Below, in pieces: positions 45,303-52,968 of a stretch of DNA of 52,968 bases. The notes under the pieces were generated by a model, which saw only the letters and a program-made list of their open reading frames with translations, did not search any database and was not told where the DNA came from. Position 1 is the first letter of the stretch. Each line of letters starts with the position of its first letter. Origin of the DNA: Alphaproteobacteria bacterium (GTDB lineage Bacteria; Pseudomonadota; Gammaproteobacteria; JAGOUN01). The translations under genes were made by a program, and so were the position numbers. The stretch is from positions 1 to 52,968 of the forward strand of contig JAGKWX010000009.1 in the NCBI GenBank assembly GCA_021151585.1, given 5' to 3'.

Positions 45303-46739
45303 CTAGTTCAATTTTTGTTTTAATAATTCATTGACTTGGCCAGGATTTGCCTTTCCTTTAGAAAGTTTCATGACTTCACCAACGAAATAACCAAATAATT
45401 TATCTTTACCACTACGGTAATCCGCTAATTGGGTTGGGCTATTTGTCATGACTTGATCTATAATCGCTTCAATTGCGCCCGTATCAGTGACTTGCTTTAA
45501 TCCTTGTTCTTCAATAATTTTATCTGCATCGTCACCGGTTTCCCACATTGCTTCAAACACTGTTTTAGCAATTTTCCCTGAAATAGTATTGTCAGCGATA
45601 CGTGTCAACAATCCTGCTTGGTGTTTCGCGCTCACCGGGCTTTGATGGATGTCTAGATTGTGCTTATTCAGCATGGCTGATAAATCACCCATAATCCAAT
45701 TCGCTGCGAGTTTCGCTTGCGACGCTTGTGTGTATGAAATAACTTCTTCAAAATAAGCCGCAAGAGGCAGTGAAGATACTAAGTTGCTGGCATCATAAGC
45801 ACTTAAATTAAATTCAGCCATATAACGTAAACGTTTTTGTTCTGGCAGTTCAGGTAAAGTAAGGCGTACTTTTTCGATATCATCTGATGAAACGTCAAGT
45901 GGTAATAAATCTGGATCAGGGAAGTAGCGATAGTCTTGTGCTTCTTCTTTCGAACGCATAGATCGTGTTTCATTTTTATCAGCATCATAAAGTCGAGTTT
46001 CTTGTATGACTTTTCCGCCGCTTTCGATTAGTGCGATTTGTCTTTCTACCTCATAATTAATGGCTTTTTCGACAAAGCGAAATGAATTCACATTTTTAAT
46101 TTCTGCGCGTGTACCGAATTCTTTCTGTCCTTTTGGGCGAACAGAAACATTTGCATCACAACGAAATGAGCCTTCTTGCATATTGCCATCGCAAATATCG
46201 ATATAACGCAGCAAAGAATGAAGCGATTTCAAATAAGCAACCGCTTCTTTGGCAGAGCGCAAATCTGGCTCAGAGACAATTTCTAGCAAAGGGGTGCCTG
46301 CACGATTTAAATCTAAGCCGGTTTTTTGTAAATAATCTTCATGCATCGATTTTCCAGCGTCTTCTTCAAGATGAGCACGTGTTACACCAATGATTTTTTC
46401 ACTGCCATCTTCGAGTTGAATTTTTATTTCACCTTTACCAACTATAGGTAATTGAAATTGGCTGATTTGATATCCTTTAGGAAGATCGGGGTAAAAATAG
46501 TTTTTACGTTCAAAGACAGAGCGTTTATTGATATGCGCATCAATTGCTAAACCAAACTTGATGGCTTTAGTAACAGCGTCCTGATTAAGGACGGGTAACG
46601 TTCCTGGCATGGCTAAATCTAAAGCGCATGCTTGTGTGTTCGGTTCTGCGCCATAGGCTGTTGCTGCGCCCGAAAAAATTTTACTATTTGTATTTAATTG
46701 TGCGTGGACTTCAAGACCAATCACTGTTTCCCATTCCAT
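45303..46739 (-). CDS. gatB: Asp/Glu-tRNA amidotransferase subunit B
   Basis: 478 residues. It phosphorylates the carboxylate of mischarged Glu-tRNA-Gln or Asp-tRNA-Asn and receives ammonia from GatA. It starts WETVIGLEVHAQL, has YFYPDLPKGYQISQF and GSFRCDANVSVRP, and a C-terminal YqeY-like tRNA-binding domain. Presence of GatCAB implies indirect Gln- or Asn-tRNA formation. Last gene of gatC-gatA-gatB. Confidence 0.97.
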   Translation of the reverse strand: MEWETVIGLEVHAQLNTNSKIFSGAATAYGAEPNTQACALDLAMPGTLPVLNQDAVTKAIKFGLAIDAHINKRSVFERKNYFYPDLPKGYQISQFQLPIVGKGEIKIQLEDGSEKIIGVTRAHLEEDAGKSMHEDYLQKTGLDLNRAGTPLLEIVSEPDLRSAKEAVAYLKSLHSLLRYIDICDGNMQEGSFRCDANVSVRPKGQKEFGTRAEIKNVNSFRFVEKAINYEVERQIALIESGGKVIQETRLYDADKNETRSMRSKEEAQDYRYFPDPDLLPLDVSSDDIEKVRLTLPELPEQKRLRYMAEFNLSAYDASNLVSSLPLAAYFEEVISYTQASQAKLAANWIMGDLSAMLNKHNLDIHQSPVSAKHQAGLLTRIADNTISGKIAKTVFEAMWETGDDADKIIEEQGLKQVTDTGAIEAIIDQVMTNSPTQLADYRSGKDKLFGYFVGEVMKLSKGKANPGQVNELLKQKLN

Positions 46740-46766
46740 AATTTTGACCGCCTTTTTATCATTAAG

Positions 46767-46788
46767 AGGGGCGAGCGCCGCTAGCCCT
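46767..46788. repeat. Palindrome in the gatA-gatB gap
   Basis: AGGG-gcg-AGCG-c-CGCT-ag-CCCT. It resembles copy 4 in its AGCG and AGGG parts but lacks the TCAC flanks, so membership in that family is uncertain. Confidence 0.35.
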
Positions 46789-46794
46789 TACATT

Positions 46795-48249
46795 TTATTT
46801 GAAGTTTTCTGGTGTTTGTTTATGCCAATCTGTTACTTGTTGAAACTGATGCGCGATATTTAGCATGCGTGCTTCATCAAAATAATTACCAATAATTTGT
46901 AAACCCACCGGCATGTTGTTAATAAAGCCGGCTGGAATTGACATGCCAGGCAACCCGGCGAGATTTACCGCTATCGTATACATGTCGGATAGATACATTT
47001 GAATCGGATCTTTGCTGCGCTCGCCAATTTTAAATGCTGTTGTTGGCGAGGTTGGGCCCATAATGACATCGACTTGTTCGAAGGCTTGTAAAAAGTCTTC
47101 TTTCACCAAGCGGCGAATTTTTTGTGCTTTCAAATAACAGGCATCATATACTTTTGATGATAACGCATAAGTGCCTACCAAAATACGACGTTTTACTTCT
47201 GCGCCAAAGCCTTCACCGCGTGAACGCATGTATAAGTCCAATAAATTGTTTGGATCTTTACAACGATAACCGTAACGTACACCATCAAAACGCGATAAGT
47301 TTGAAGAACATTCGGCGGGTGCAATGACATAATACGCGGCGGTTGCAATATCATTATAAGGCAGCTCGATTTCATGCAATGTTGCGCCTTGTGTTTCAAA
47401 GACTCGGATAGCTGTTTGAATAGTATCAGCCATGGTGCTATCTAAGCGTTGATCAAAAAAATCTTTTGGGATTCCGATGCGTAAGCCCTGCAAAGGTTGA
47501 TTTAATTGCGACGTATAATCAACGTGTAGACGATCGACAGATGTTGAATCTTTGGGGTCAAAACCTGACATTGTATTCAGTAATATAGCCAAATCTTCTG
47601 CAGTTTTGGCCATGGGGCCAGCTTGATCTAAGCTAGAAGCAAAAGCGATCATGCCGTAACGTGAAACAGCGCCGTAAGTTGGTTTGATACCACAAATCCC
47701 TGTAAGAGATGCCGGTTGACGGATGGAGCCACCTGTGTCGGTGCCAGTTGCTGCCGCTGCTAATTGTGCAGCCACAACTGCTGACGATCCACCCGATGAT
47801 CCGCCGGGGACAGAGTCCAGATCCCAAGGATTTTTCACCACGCCATAATAACTTGTTTCGTTAGAAGAGCCCATGGCAAATTCATCCATATTGGTTTTGC
47901 CCAACATGACGCTACCTGCAGTCAAAAATTTTTCTGTGACGGTTGATTCATAAGGCGCGATAAAGTTGTCGAGCATTTTTGAGCCGCACGTAGTTTTAAT
48001 ACCTTTGGTGCAAAAAATATCCTTTTGTGCCAGTGGAATGCCTGTTAAAGCGTCAATATTGCCTTGCTGGATACGTTTGTCAGCAGCCGCGGCTTGTGCT
48101 AATGCGGTTTCGTCACAAACGGTAATAAACGCATTTAATGAAGATTGGTATTCATGTATGCGCTTTAAATAATGTTGTGTTAACTCAACGCTAGATATTT
48201 TTTTTGTATCGAGCATGTGCCGCAATTCTGCGATGGTGTAATTATGCAT
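46795..48249 (-). CDS. gatA: Asp/Glu-tRNA amidotransferase subunit A
   Basis: 484 residues, amidase-signature family. It releases ammonia from glutamine. The catalytic Lys is in PLAQKDIF and the Ser-cis-Ser in VPGGSSGGSSA followed by TGTDTGGSIRQPA. Length and motifs are normal. It begins 9 bases after gatC and is separated from gatB by 55 bases. Confidence 0.97.
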   Translation of the reverse strand: MHNYTIAELRHMLDTKKISSVELTQHYLKRIHEYQSSLNAFITVCDETALAQAAAADKRIQQGNIDALTGIPLAQKDIFCTKGIKTTCGSKMLDNFIAPYESTVTEKFLTAGSVMLGKTNMDEFAMGSSNETSYYGVVKNPWDLDSVPGGSSGGSSAVVAAQLAAAATGTDTGGSIRQPASLTGICGIKPTYGAVSRYGMIAFASSLDQAGPMAKTAEDLAILLNTMSGFDPKDSTSVDRLHVDYTSQLNQPLQGLRIGIPKDFFDQRLDSTMADTIQTAIRVFETQGATLHEIELPYNDIATAAYYVIAPAECSSNLSRFDGVRYGYRCKDPNNLLDLYMRSRGEGFGAEVKRRILVGTYALSSKVYDACYLKAQKIRRLVKEDFLQAFEQVDVIMGPTSPTTAFKIGERSKDPIQMYLSDMYTIAVNLAGLPGMSIPAGFINNMPVGLQIIGNYFDEARMLNIAHQFQQVTDWHKQTPENFK

Positions 48250-48258
48250 AAAAAACCT

Positions 48259-48546
48259 TTATTCAATAACAAGTGGAACAAAATATAAGCCGTGCGTGGC
48301 ATCAGGGGCAATGCCTTGAAATAAGTCGCGCTGGTTGCTTTCTGTAACATTATCCAGGCGTAATCGTTGCGTTGCATCCATGGGATGTGACATAGGTTCA
48401 ATATTAGCCGTGTCAATCGCATCCATTTGTTCGATCATGGTTAGTACACTGCTTAGACGTGGCTGTAATTCTGCGACATCTTCATCTGAAACACTAATGC
48501 GGGCAAGGTGCGCGATTTTGCGAATTTCTTCACTTGACAGAATCAT
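48259..48546 (-). CDS. gatC: Asp/Glu-tRNA amidotransferase subunit C
   Basis: 95 residues. Small stabilising subunit of GatCAB. It shows the opening IRKIAHLARISVSDEDV and the ANIEPMSHP motif of the family. First gene of the operon, with a good promoter upstream. Confidence 0.95.
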   Translation of the reverse strand: MILSSEEIRKIAHLARISVSDEDVAELQPRLSSVLTMIEQMDAIDTANIEPMSHPMDATQRLRLDNVTESNQRDLFQGIAPDATHGLYFVPLVIE

Positions 48547-48582
48547 GGTAACAATCTTCTACTTAATTTAAAATGAAGTATG

Positions 48583-48611
48583 ATTATACTGGTATTGGCT
48601 TCTTGTGTAAA
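48583..48611 (-). promoter_or_regulatory. Sigma-70-type promoter of gatCAB
   Basis: Minus-strand TTTACA (5 of 6 consensus bases), a 17-base spacer, and a perfect TATAAT, about 37 bases before the gatC ATG. This is the best promoter match seen in the window. Confidence 0.7.
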
Positions 48612-48646
48612 ACAGGCCATAATTTGGCTAAATAAATGGCAATTTC

Positions 48647-48693
48647 GGCAAGGCCATGTGTAGCATCTCAAGCTATCTGATTCTGGCCTTGCC
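48647..48693. repeat. Inverted repeat upstream of gatCAB
   Basis: Perfect 10-base arms GGCAAGGCCA and TGGCCTTGCC separated by 27 bases, followed by a second pair CCTATAA/TTATAGG (48713-48719, 48740-48746). It marks the border between housekeeping and accessory DNA and may be a mobile-element end. I see no full-length gene in 48612-49066. Confidence 0.4.
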
Positions 48694-48881
48694 CCGATTT
48701 CGCACATCATTACCTATAAGTTTTCACGTAAAAAGGATTTTATAGGCAATACTTAATCGATTAAACTACCCCACTTCAGATGTGGCGAAATTGAGTGAGC
48801 ATCACAAGTGGTCTTTCCCCGCTTTGACGAATAAGGTCAGAACGGTTATGATCATTTAATAGCAATATAAAGGTAAAGCAT

Positions 48882-48995
48882 ATGCAAGTGCGAGCCGACG
48901 ATAACAAGTCGATGACGATTCAATCGCCGAGTGCAGAAAAGCTGACGCTAAAATATTTTACGTTTATACAAGTGGCATTACTCAATAACAAATAA
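48882..48995 (+). CDS. Possible small protein, unknown
   Basis: 37-codon frame (MQVRADDNKSMTIQ...) with AAGG 8 bases upstream. No family was recognised. It may be a fragment of a larger decayed gene, since the downstream Rpn fragment is also broken. Confidence 0.2.
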   Translation: MQVRADDNKSMTIQSPSAEKLTLKYFTFIQVALLNNK

Positions 48996-49066
48996 TTTGG
49001 CAAGTGTGTTAAAGACGGCCGTTGCGAAAACGCAAGAAAAGAAAACAACTACGTTAAGTAAAAAAA

Positions 49067-49234
49067 ATGATTAATCCAGGTGTTGACATTGTTTTTAAGA
49101 AGATTTTTGGTGTTGAGCAAAATAAGGATATTTTAATATCCCTTCTCAGTGCTATTGTCAGTGAGAATGACATCATGATTTTGAGATTCAGGCGGGTTCA
49201 AATACTAGTTAACCTTTTGGCAAGGAAATTATAA
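49067..49234 (+). pseudogene. Rpn/PD-(D/E)XK nuclease-transposase, 5' fragment
   Basis: 55 codons. MINPGVDIVFKKIFGVEQNKDILISLLSAI matches, from memory, the N-terminus of the Rpn recombination-promoting nuclease family (about 300 residues when whole). After about residue 36 the sequence no longer resembles the family and the frame ends at TAA. That stop overlaps the ATG of the next gene by one base. Confidence 0.6.
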
Positions 49235-50061
49235 TGCATAATTTACAGCAAGCAGAATTTACTATTGATAACACAACTGGTACAGTTCGTCCTCCACGCT
49301 TAACAGCATTATTAAGAAGAGAAGCCGCACGTAGAGCTTCTCAAGAAGTGCTCTTAAGCTATCATTTTTTTTCAGTCTCTTTTAGGTCAGCCATAATTTC
49401 TACAGCTTTAGCTATTGCAGACTTAATGATTCATAAAAATCAGGATCAAGTAAATCTTCTTGTTTTGATCCCCGCCTTATTGACATATTTAGAATCAATA
49501 TTTCAAGAAAACTATGAGCATTACTCTTTAATGGAAGATTCCCAGGTTCTGTTTTATTTATTTGATACTTACCGCAATAATGAGAATCAAGAAAGTTCTC
49601 CAGGTTTATACGTTAATGTAGGTAATCTTTCAAACATCGTTTTGGGAATAGGTTTACTGGTAGTATTTACACAAATTATTCTGGTAAGTATCGGAGAAAA
49701 TATACCAGCCAGTATAATTGGTATTATTGCTCCACTTTTAAGTTCGTTAATAAATAAAGCTATAAGTATTTACCATAAGACTATTTTTAATGAACTTGAG
49801 AACGTATATCGGTCTGGCAATGCTATTTTTCAGCAGGATTACGATAAGTTTAAAGGTATTGAACATTATAAACACTTACGTAGAACCCGTTGGGAGTTTT
49901 TAACTAATGTAGGCATTTGTAATCAAATCCAAATACAGGGAGGAAATTCGCCTCGAAAAGTTCTTGGAGTTACAAACATGAATTTACCTTTGCGCTTTTA
50001 TCAAGACCATAGACGAGATGCGGACAGTGGCGACCAAATTATTAGGCTGGCTACCCAGTAA
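49234..50061 (+). CDS. Unknown membrane protein
   Basis: 275 residues. I recognise no family. Two hydrophobic regions near residues 50-90 and 130-180 could each form one or two membrane helices (for example NIVLGIGLLVVFTQIILV and IPASIIGIIAPLLSSLI). The N- and C-terminal parts are hydrophilic and Arg-rich. AGGAAA sits about 7 bases before the ATG, which overlaps the stop of the Rpn fragment, so the gene may now be read from that fragment's leader. Confidence 0.6.
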   Translation: MHNLQQAEFTIDNTTGTVRPPRLTALLRREAARRASQEVLLSYHFFSVSFRSAIISTALAIADLMIHKNQDQVNLLVLIPALLTYLESIFQENYEHYSLMEDSQVLFYLFDTYRNNENQESSPGLYVNVGNLSNIVLGIGLLVVFTQIILVSIGENIPASIIGIIAPLLSSLINKAISIYHKTIFNELENVYRSGNAIFQQDYDKFKGIEHYKHLRRTRWEFLTNVGICNQIQIQGGNSPRKVLGVTNMNLPLRFYQDHRRDADSGDQIIRLATQ

Positions 50062-50301
50062 TTGACATGCAAATGCTCGAGAAAATCCCATAATTCAAGA
50101 AGAGTTTGACCGAAACGGGGGTTTAATACCTGTATAAACCGATAGTGAAATATCAAATTAATGAATGTTTTCTTATTAAAAAACAGTTAAATATATCAAA
50201 ATAGAAAAAATCGTATTTTCTTTAATTCAGATCATGACTGCAGCGTTATATCAAATTGAGGTTATATTTATCATAAAAAGTTCCTTTTTTTTAATATGTT
50301 A

Positions 50302-50337
50302 TATATTAATCAATACGTAACAGTATTGATTAATATA
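50302..50337. terminator. Perfect 15-base-arm hairpin at the fic stop
   Basis: TATATTAATCAATAC and its exact complement enclose GTAACA. It overlaps the fic stop codon (50330-50332). The 240 bases between it and the membrane-protein gene hold nothing else recognised. AT-rich stem without a T-run, so terminator function is tentative. Confidence 0.45.
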
Positions 50338-51430
50338 AAGCTAGACCAGCTGTAACTTTAGCTGGCTCTTCCAAAATAGCCAAAATCTCACTTGCACAAT
50401 AAACCTTATCACGTTTATTTTGATTTACCTGTTTGATAATTTTTTCTAACTCAAGTTTTTGTATTGCTCTTTTTGCTGTACTGTACGCAATATTTAAATC
50501 TGCCGCAATTTTTTTAATGGTGAGGTAGGGATTGACTGCAAAACATTCAACAATATCAACAGACACATTTGTGGCCGAACTTGCTACCCGCAATTTCCAC
50601 GCATTAAGTAAATCATTAATTCGCTCAGTACGAGATAACGCATCTTCAGACTGACGCGCAACCCCATTTAAAAAATAAATTAACCAGTCATTCCAATGAC
50701 CTTGACTACTCAAGTTGTAAAGTTGCTTGTAATATTCATCACGCGTTGCCTCAAAAAAAGCACTTAAATACAGTAAAGGTGACGACAGTATTTTTCGCTC
50801 GATGAGCAATAGAATGATTAATAAACGACCCATACGTCCATTGCCATCTAAAAATGGATGGATCGCTTCAAACTGATAATGACATAAAGCAATTTGAATC
50901 AGAGCAGGAAGTTGACGATCATACATAAACTGTTCTAATGCGCCTAAACATTCCATCAGTTGATCAACAGGCGGCGGTACAAATTTAGCGGTATTCAGTG
51001 TGCACCCAGGTGGCCCAATCCAATTTTGAGTTTTTCTAAATTCACCCGGCGTTGCATGCGAGCCCCTAACTCCTTGCATTAACTGTTGATGAATCTCTTT
51101 AATGAGTCTCAGTGATAGAGGAAATTCATCTAAACGTTTTAAACCGTAGTTTAAAGCAATAATATAATTTTGCACTTCTTGAAGGTCGTCAAGATTTTGC
51201 TTCACTAAAACGCCAGCATTGTGGGCCAAAATTTCACCAATTGTTGCGTGAGTACCTTCAATTTTACTTGATAAAACAGCTTCTCGCATTATGAACGGGC
51301 GCATTAAGAGATGAGGATTGGGCAATTTAGCGCCTTCTCTAGCCAATTTATCCAACACAAAATCTGCTTGTGATAGAGCGTTTACGAGTTGATTATTCCA
51401 ATCTATGGCTGGTGGTAAAGGATTTGGCAC
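50330..51430 (-). CDS. Fic-domain protein (AMP-transferase family) with C-terminal winged helix
   Basis: 366 residues. The Fic core HPFLDGNGRMGRLL is intact (HxFxxGNGRxxR), with catalytic His and phosphate-binding residues. The inhibitory helix motif SSKIEG (S/TxxxEG) lies before it, about residue 55. The C-terminus has a helix-turn-helix (TIKKIAADLNIAYSTAKRAI), as in Fic proteins that also bind DNA. The only start after the last in-frame stop is GTG 51430, which cuts into the conserved N-terminal GYSAFVPNPLPP. Upstream, in the same frame, MNIQQSPSGKVVKA runs into TGA at 51449-51451, so the gene appears to carry a nonsense mutation. It may be a silenced or N-terminally trimmed gene. Confidence 0.85.
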   Translation of the reverse strand: MPNPLPPAIDWNNQLVNALSQADFVLDKLAREGAKLPNPHLLMRPFIMREAVLSSKIEGTHATIGEILAHNAGVLVKQNLDDLQEVQNYIIALNYGLKRLDEFPLSLRLIKEIHQQLMQGVRGSHATPGEFRKTQNWIGPPGCTLNTAKFVPPPVDQLMECLGALEQFMYDRQLPALIQIALCHYQFEAIHPFLDGNGRMGRLLIILLLIERKILSSPLLYLSAFFEATRDEYYKQLYNLSSQGHWNDWLIYFLNGVARQSEDALSRTERINDLLNAWKLRVASSATNVSVDIVECFAVNPYLTIKKIAADLNIAYSTAKRAIQKLELEKIIKQVNQNKRDKVYCASEILAILEEPAKVTAGLALY

Positions 51431-51505
51431 AAAAGCGCTATAACCACTTCAGGCTTTTACTACTTTACCAGAGGGTGACTGTTGTATATTCATGCCGTTA
51501 TCCAT

Positions 51506-51740
51506 CAATTCTTGAACATAAGAATACTTATTATTATCATAAATGCAAATATTAGATAATATATAAAAACGAAAACAACCAAGATCAAAGAATAACCTGT
51601 AATAGAGATTAAATTGCCCTTTAGGCTAAGCGTACTCAACGTTCATAACGTTAATATCCTTAGTATTATGCAATATATTAACTAGGTCAACCATTAAAAT
51701 TTTAATAGTTACAATGAGTAATTAAAAAACTGAAACGTTA
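51506..51740. other. AT-rich intergenic region
   Basis: No gene recognised. It contains a repeated AACGTT pair near 51640 and the 14-base palindrome ATTAAAATTTTAAT at 51693-51706. Confidence 0.5.
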
Positions 51741-52199
51741 CTAAAACATCTTAGGAGGAGAAACTCTATTAACTTCTATATCTTTAGCATATTCGTATAG
51801 TGCTATTGGCAATTTACGAAAGTTATTACTTGTAAAAACATGGCCATAAATTAAAGCTTCTATCGCTGACTGTAATGCAAGATTAGTTCCTAAGATCTTG
51901 ATTTTACCTTTTCTGTTATTTTTTTCTATTTTAACTTCATAATAATATTCAGGAAACTGCGCACTCAAAGGCTCTCTACCTGCAACAATAGCATCTGCTT
52001 GTTCAGTTATGATTTTTCTACCTATTCCTCGAGATACGTAACCTTCTAATTGATCTTGTACTGTTTGAATGATCTTATTATTGCAGGTAAAAATTAAATA
52101 ATTTTTTTGCTTATCCTCAGAGCAAGCTGCGAATTCAATATCTTCAACAAGCATACATTTAGGAGAGTGTTTCTTTTCAGAAAACCATGAACTAATCAT
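51741..52199 (-). CDS. Unknown small protein
   Basis: 152 residues, soluble-looking, mixed alpha/beta composition. No family was recognised. ATG 52199 was chosen because GAGGTGA lies 5 bases upstream, an excellent ribosome site; the frame is open 21 codons further. It ends VNRVSPPKMF. It shares strand and proximity with the gene to its right, so the two may form a unit. Confidence 0.6.
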   Translation of the reverse strand: MISSWFSEKKHSPKCMLVEDIEFAACSEDKQKNYLIFTCNNKIIQTVQDQLEGYVSRGIGRKIITEQADAIVAGREPLSAQFPEYYYEVKIEKNNRKGKIKILGTNLALQSAIEALIYGHVFTSNNFRKLPIALYEYAKDIEVNRVSPPKMF

Positions 52200-52307
52200 T
52201 TTGTCACCTCGCTCTATATTACAGACCGCTCCGTTGTCGACATTTCCCTTTTTACTTAACACTCGAATTATACACTTATTCCTATCTCAATACCACGCTG
52301 TGCGTTA

Positions 52308-52838
52308 TTATATTCCCAGCTGTTGAGTTGGCGTCAAATTTAATTGGTGCAAGCCATAAGAATCTGAGTGATTTCCAGGATTATGGGGAAGCGTATGATT
52401 TTCTTGTGCCAGCAACTGTGCTTGCATAGCATTAATCGACAGATAAGTACCAAGCTCTGGATCTAGTTGACGCGTTCCTGCATCGCATCTACAGGAAAAA
52501 TATGCACCATTCTGAATGACAAGATCAATCTCTGGAACAGCACCTGGTGGAATATTACGATTTTCTAACCCTTGCTTAATGACTAACAACATTTCTCGAA
52601 GAGTAGCGTGATTATTGGCTTGTATTTGAAATTCTGGATTATAAACAAGGTAGATAGTGACTGTTTTACCTTGCCCATCCTCTCCCTCTGCGGTCTGCCA
52701 TAAGCGTGCTTCTGTGGCAATTTTGAAATATTTAATGTCGTATTGAACGAGAACCGGCAATATAACATCATTCCATGCCGTTCTTACTTGAGCAATATTC
52801 GGTGGAAGCGAAATATGAATTTTCCAACCACCTCTCAT
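52308..52838 (-). CDS. Unknown protein, faintly OspF/SpvC-like
   Basis: 176 residues. The N-terminal part (GGWKIHISLPPNIAQVRTA, then YFKIATE and GKTVTIYL) recalls the substrate-recognition strands of OspF/SpvC phosphothreonine lyases, where K-x-H-x-S is followed by a helix and a YxKxT strand, but this is from memory and weak. The catalytic Lys/His set cannot be confirmed. ATG 52838 is assumed; the frame continues to a TAG near 52880 without another good start, so the 5' end may be damaged. Confidence 0.4.
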   Translation of the reverse strand: MRGGWKIHISLPPNIAQVRTAWNDVILPVLVQYDIKYFKIATEARLWQTAEGEDGQGKTVTIYLVYNPEFQIQANNHATLREMLLVIKQGLENRNIPPGAVPEIDLVIQNGAYFSCRCDAGTRQLDPELGTYLSINAMQAQLLAQENHTLPHNPGNHSDSYGLHQLNLTPTQQLGI

Positions 52839-52968
52839 ATCATCTTGTAAGCCTCTGCGAACAAATGAATGTATCCGCTAATTTAAGCACACCTTGTCAA
52901 GTTTAATTTTTCCGTCATGATGTCCTTTTTAATTTTAAGGCTGGCTTCATGAGAGAATCTCCCAGTAA

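Noticed and set aside
48612..48881. Possible RNA gene in the stem-rich DNA upstream of gatC
   Set aside because: The inverted repeats do not fold into a tRNA cloverleaf or a known RNA that I can recognise.
1..52968. CRISPR array or tRNA gene
   Set aside because: No regularly spaced repeats and no tRNA-like cloverleaf with GTTCRANYC arm were seen in any intergenic region by eye.

Overview
The window looks like the chromosome of an AT-rich, host-associated gammaproteobacterium, most likely of the Legionellales (Legionella/Coxiella/Berkiella-type). This rests on gammaproteobacterial gene orders (leuS-lptE-holA-nadD-rsfS-rlmH, yajC-secD-secF, gatC-gatA-gatB), a small Dot/Icm (IcmD/DotP-like) membrane protein, a histidine acid phosphatase, and a cluster of eukaryote-like genes. 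Species assignment from sequence alone is not possible.

Region 1 (1-17,000) is an accessory island of host-mimicry genes. It holds a giant ankyrin-repeat protein ending in CVLM, which has the form of a eukaryotic CaaX prenylation box. A plus-strand set of three follows: an ARM-repeat plus kinase protein, a second ARM plus kinase protein, and a U-box-like protein. Two paralogous polytopic membrane proteins of unknown function lie on either side of that set. Two near-identical IS30-like transposase 3' ends and an IS110-like 5' end lie between these genes, so the island was built or reshuffled by insertion sequences and part of it (membrane-protein gene plus IS30 relic) was duplicated. The first kinase gene carries a C10 run just before its catalytic domain, a possible on/off switch.

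Region 2 (17,000-24,650) holds a complete tripartite RND efflux operon (outer-membrane factor, membrane-fusion lipoprotein, pump; minus strand), a type IV pilin-like pseudopilin and an MFS transporter. Region 3 (24,700-29,950) holds aroE, trpS with an APC-type permease, and a short operon of an IcmD-like protein, an EexN-like lipoprotein and a histidine acid phosphatase.

Region 4 (30,000-48,600) is housekeeping: the leuS-lptE-holA-nadD-rsfS-rlmH series, lnt, yajC-secD-secF, suhB, prlC, trmJ and gatC-gatA-gatB. Short palindromes with a TCACCC-AGC/GCT-GGGTGA core are scattered between these genes, and a related structured segment appears to have been inserted in frame into prlC.

Region 5 (48,600-52,968) is a second accessory stretch: an Rpn-type nuclease/transposase fragment, an unknown membrane protein, a Fic protein whose 5' end carries an in-frame TGA, and two unrecognised small proteins. 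No rRNA, tRNA or CRISPR array was seen. The most interesting idea is that Region 1 encodes a set of secreted effectors acting on host membranes, phosphorylation and ubiquitin; secretion and host action are inferred, not shown.
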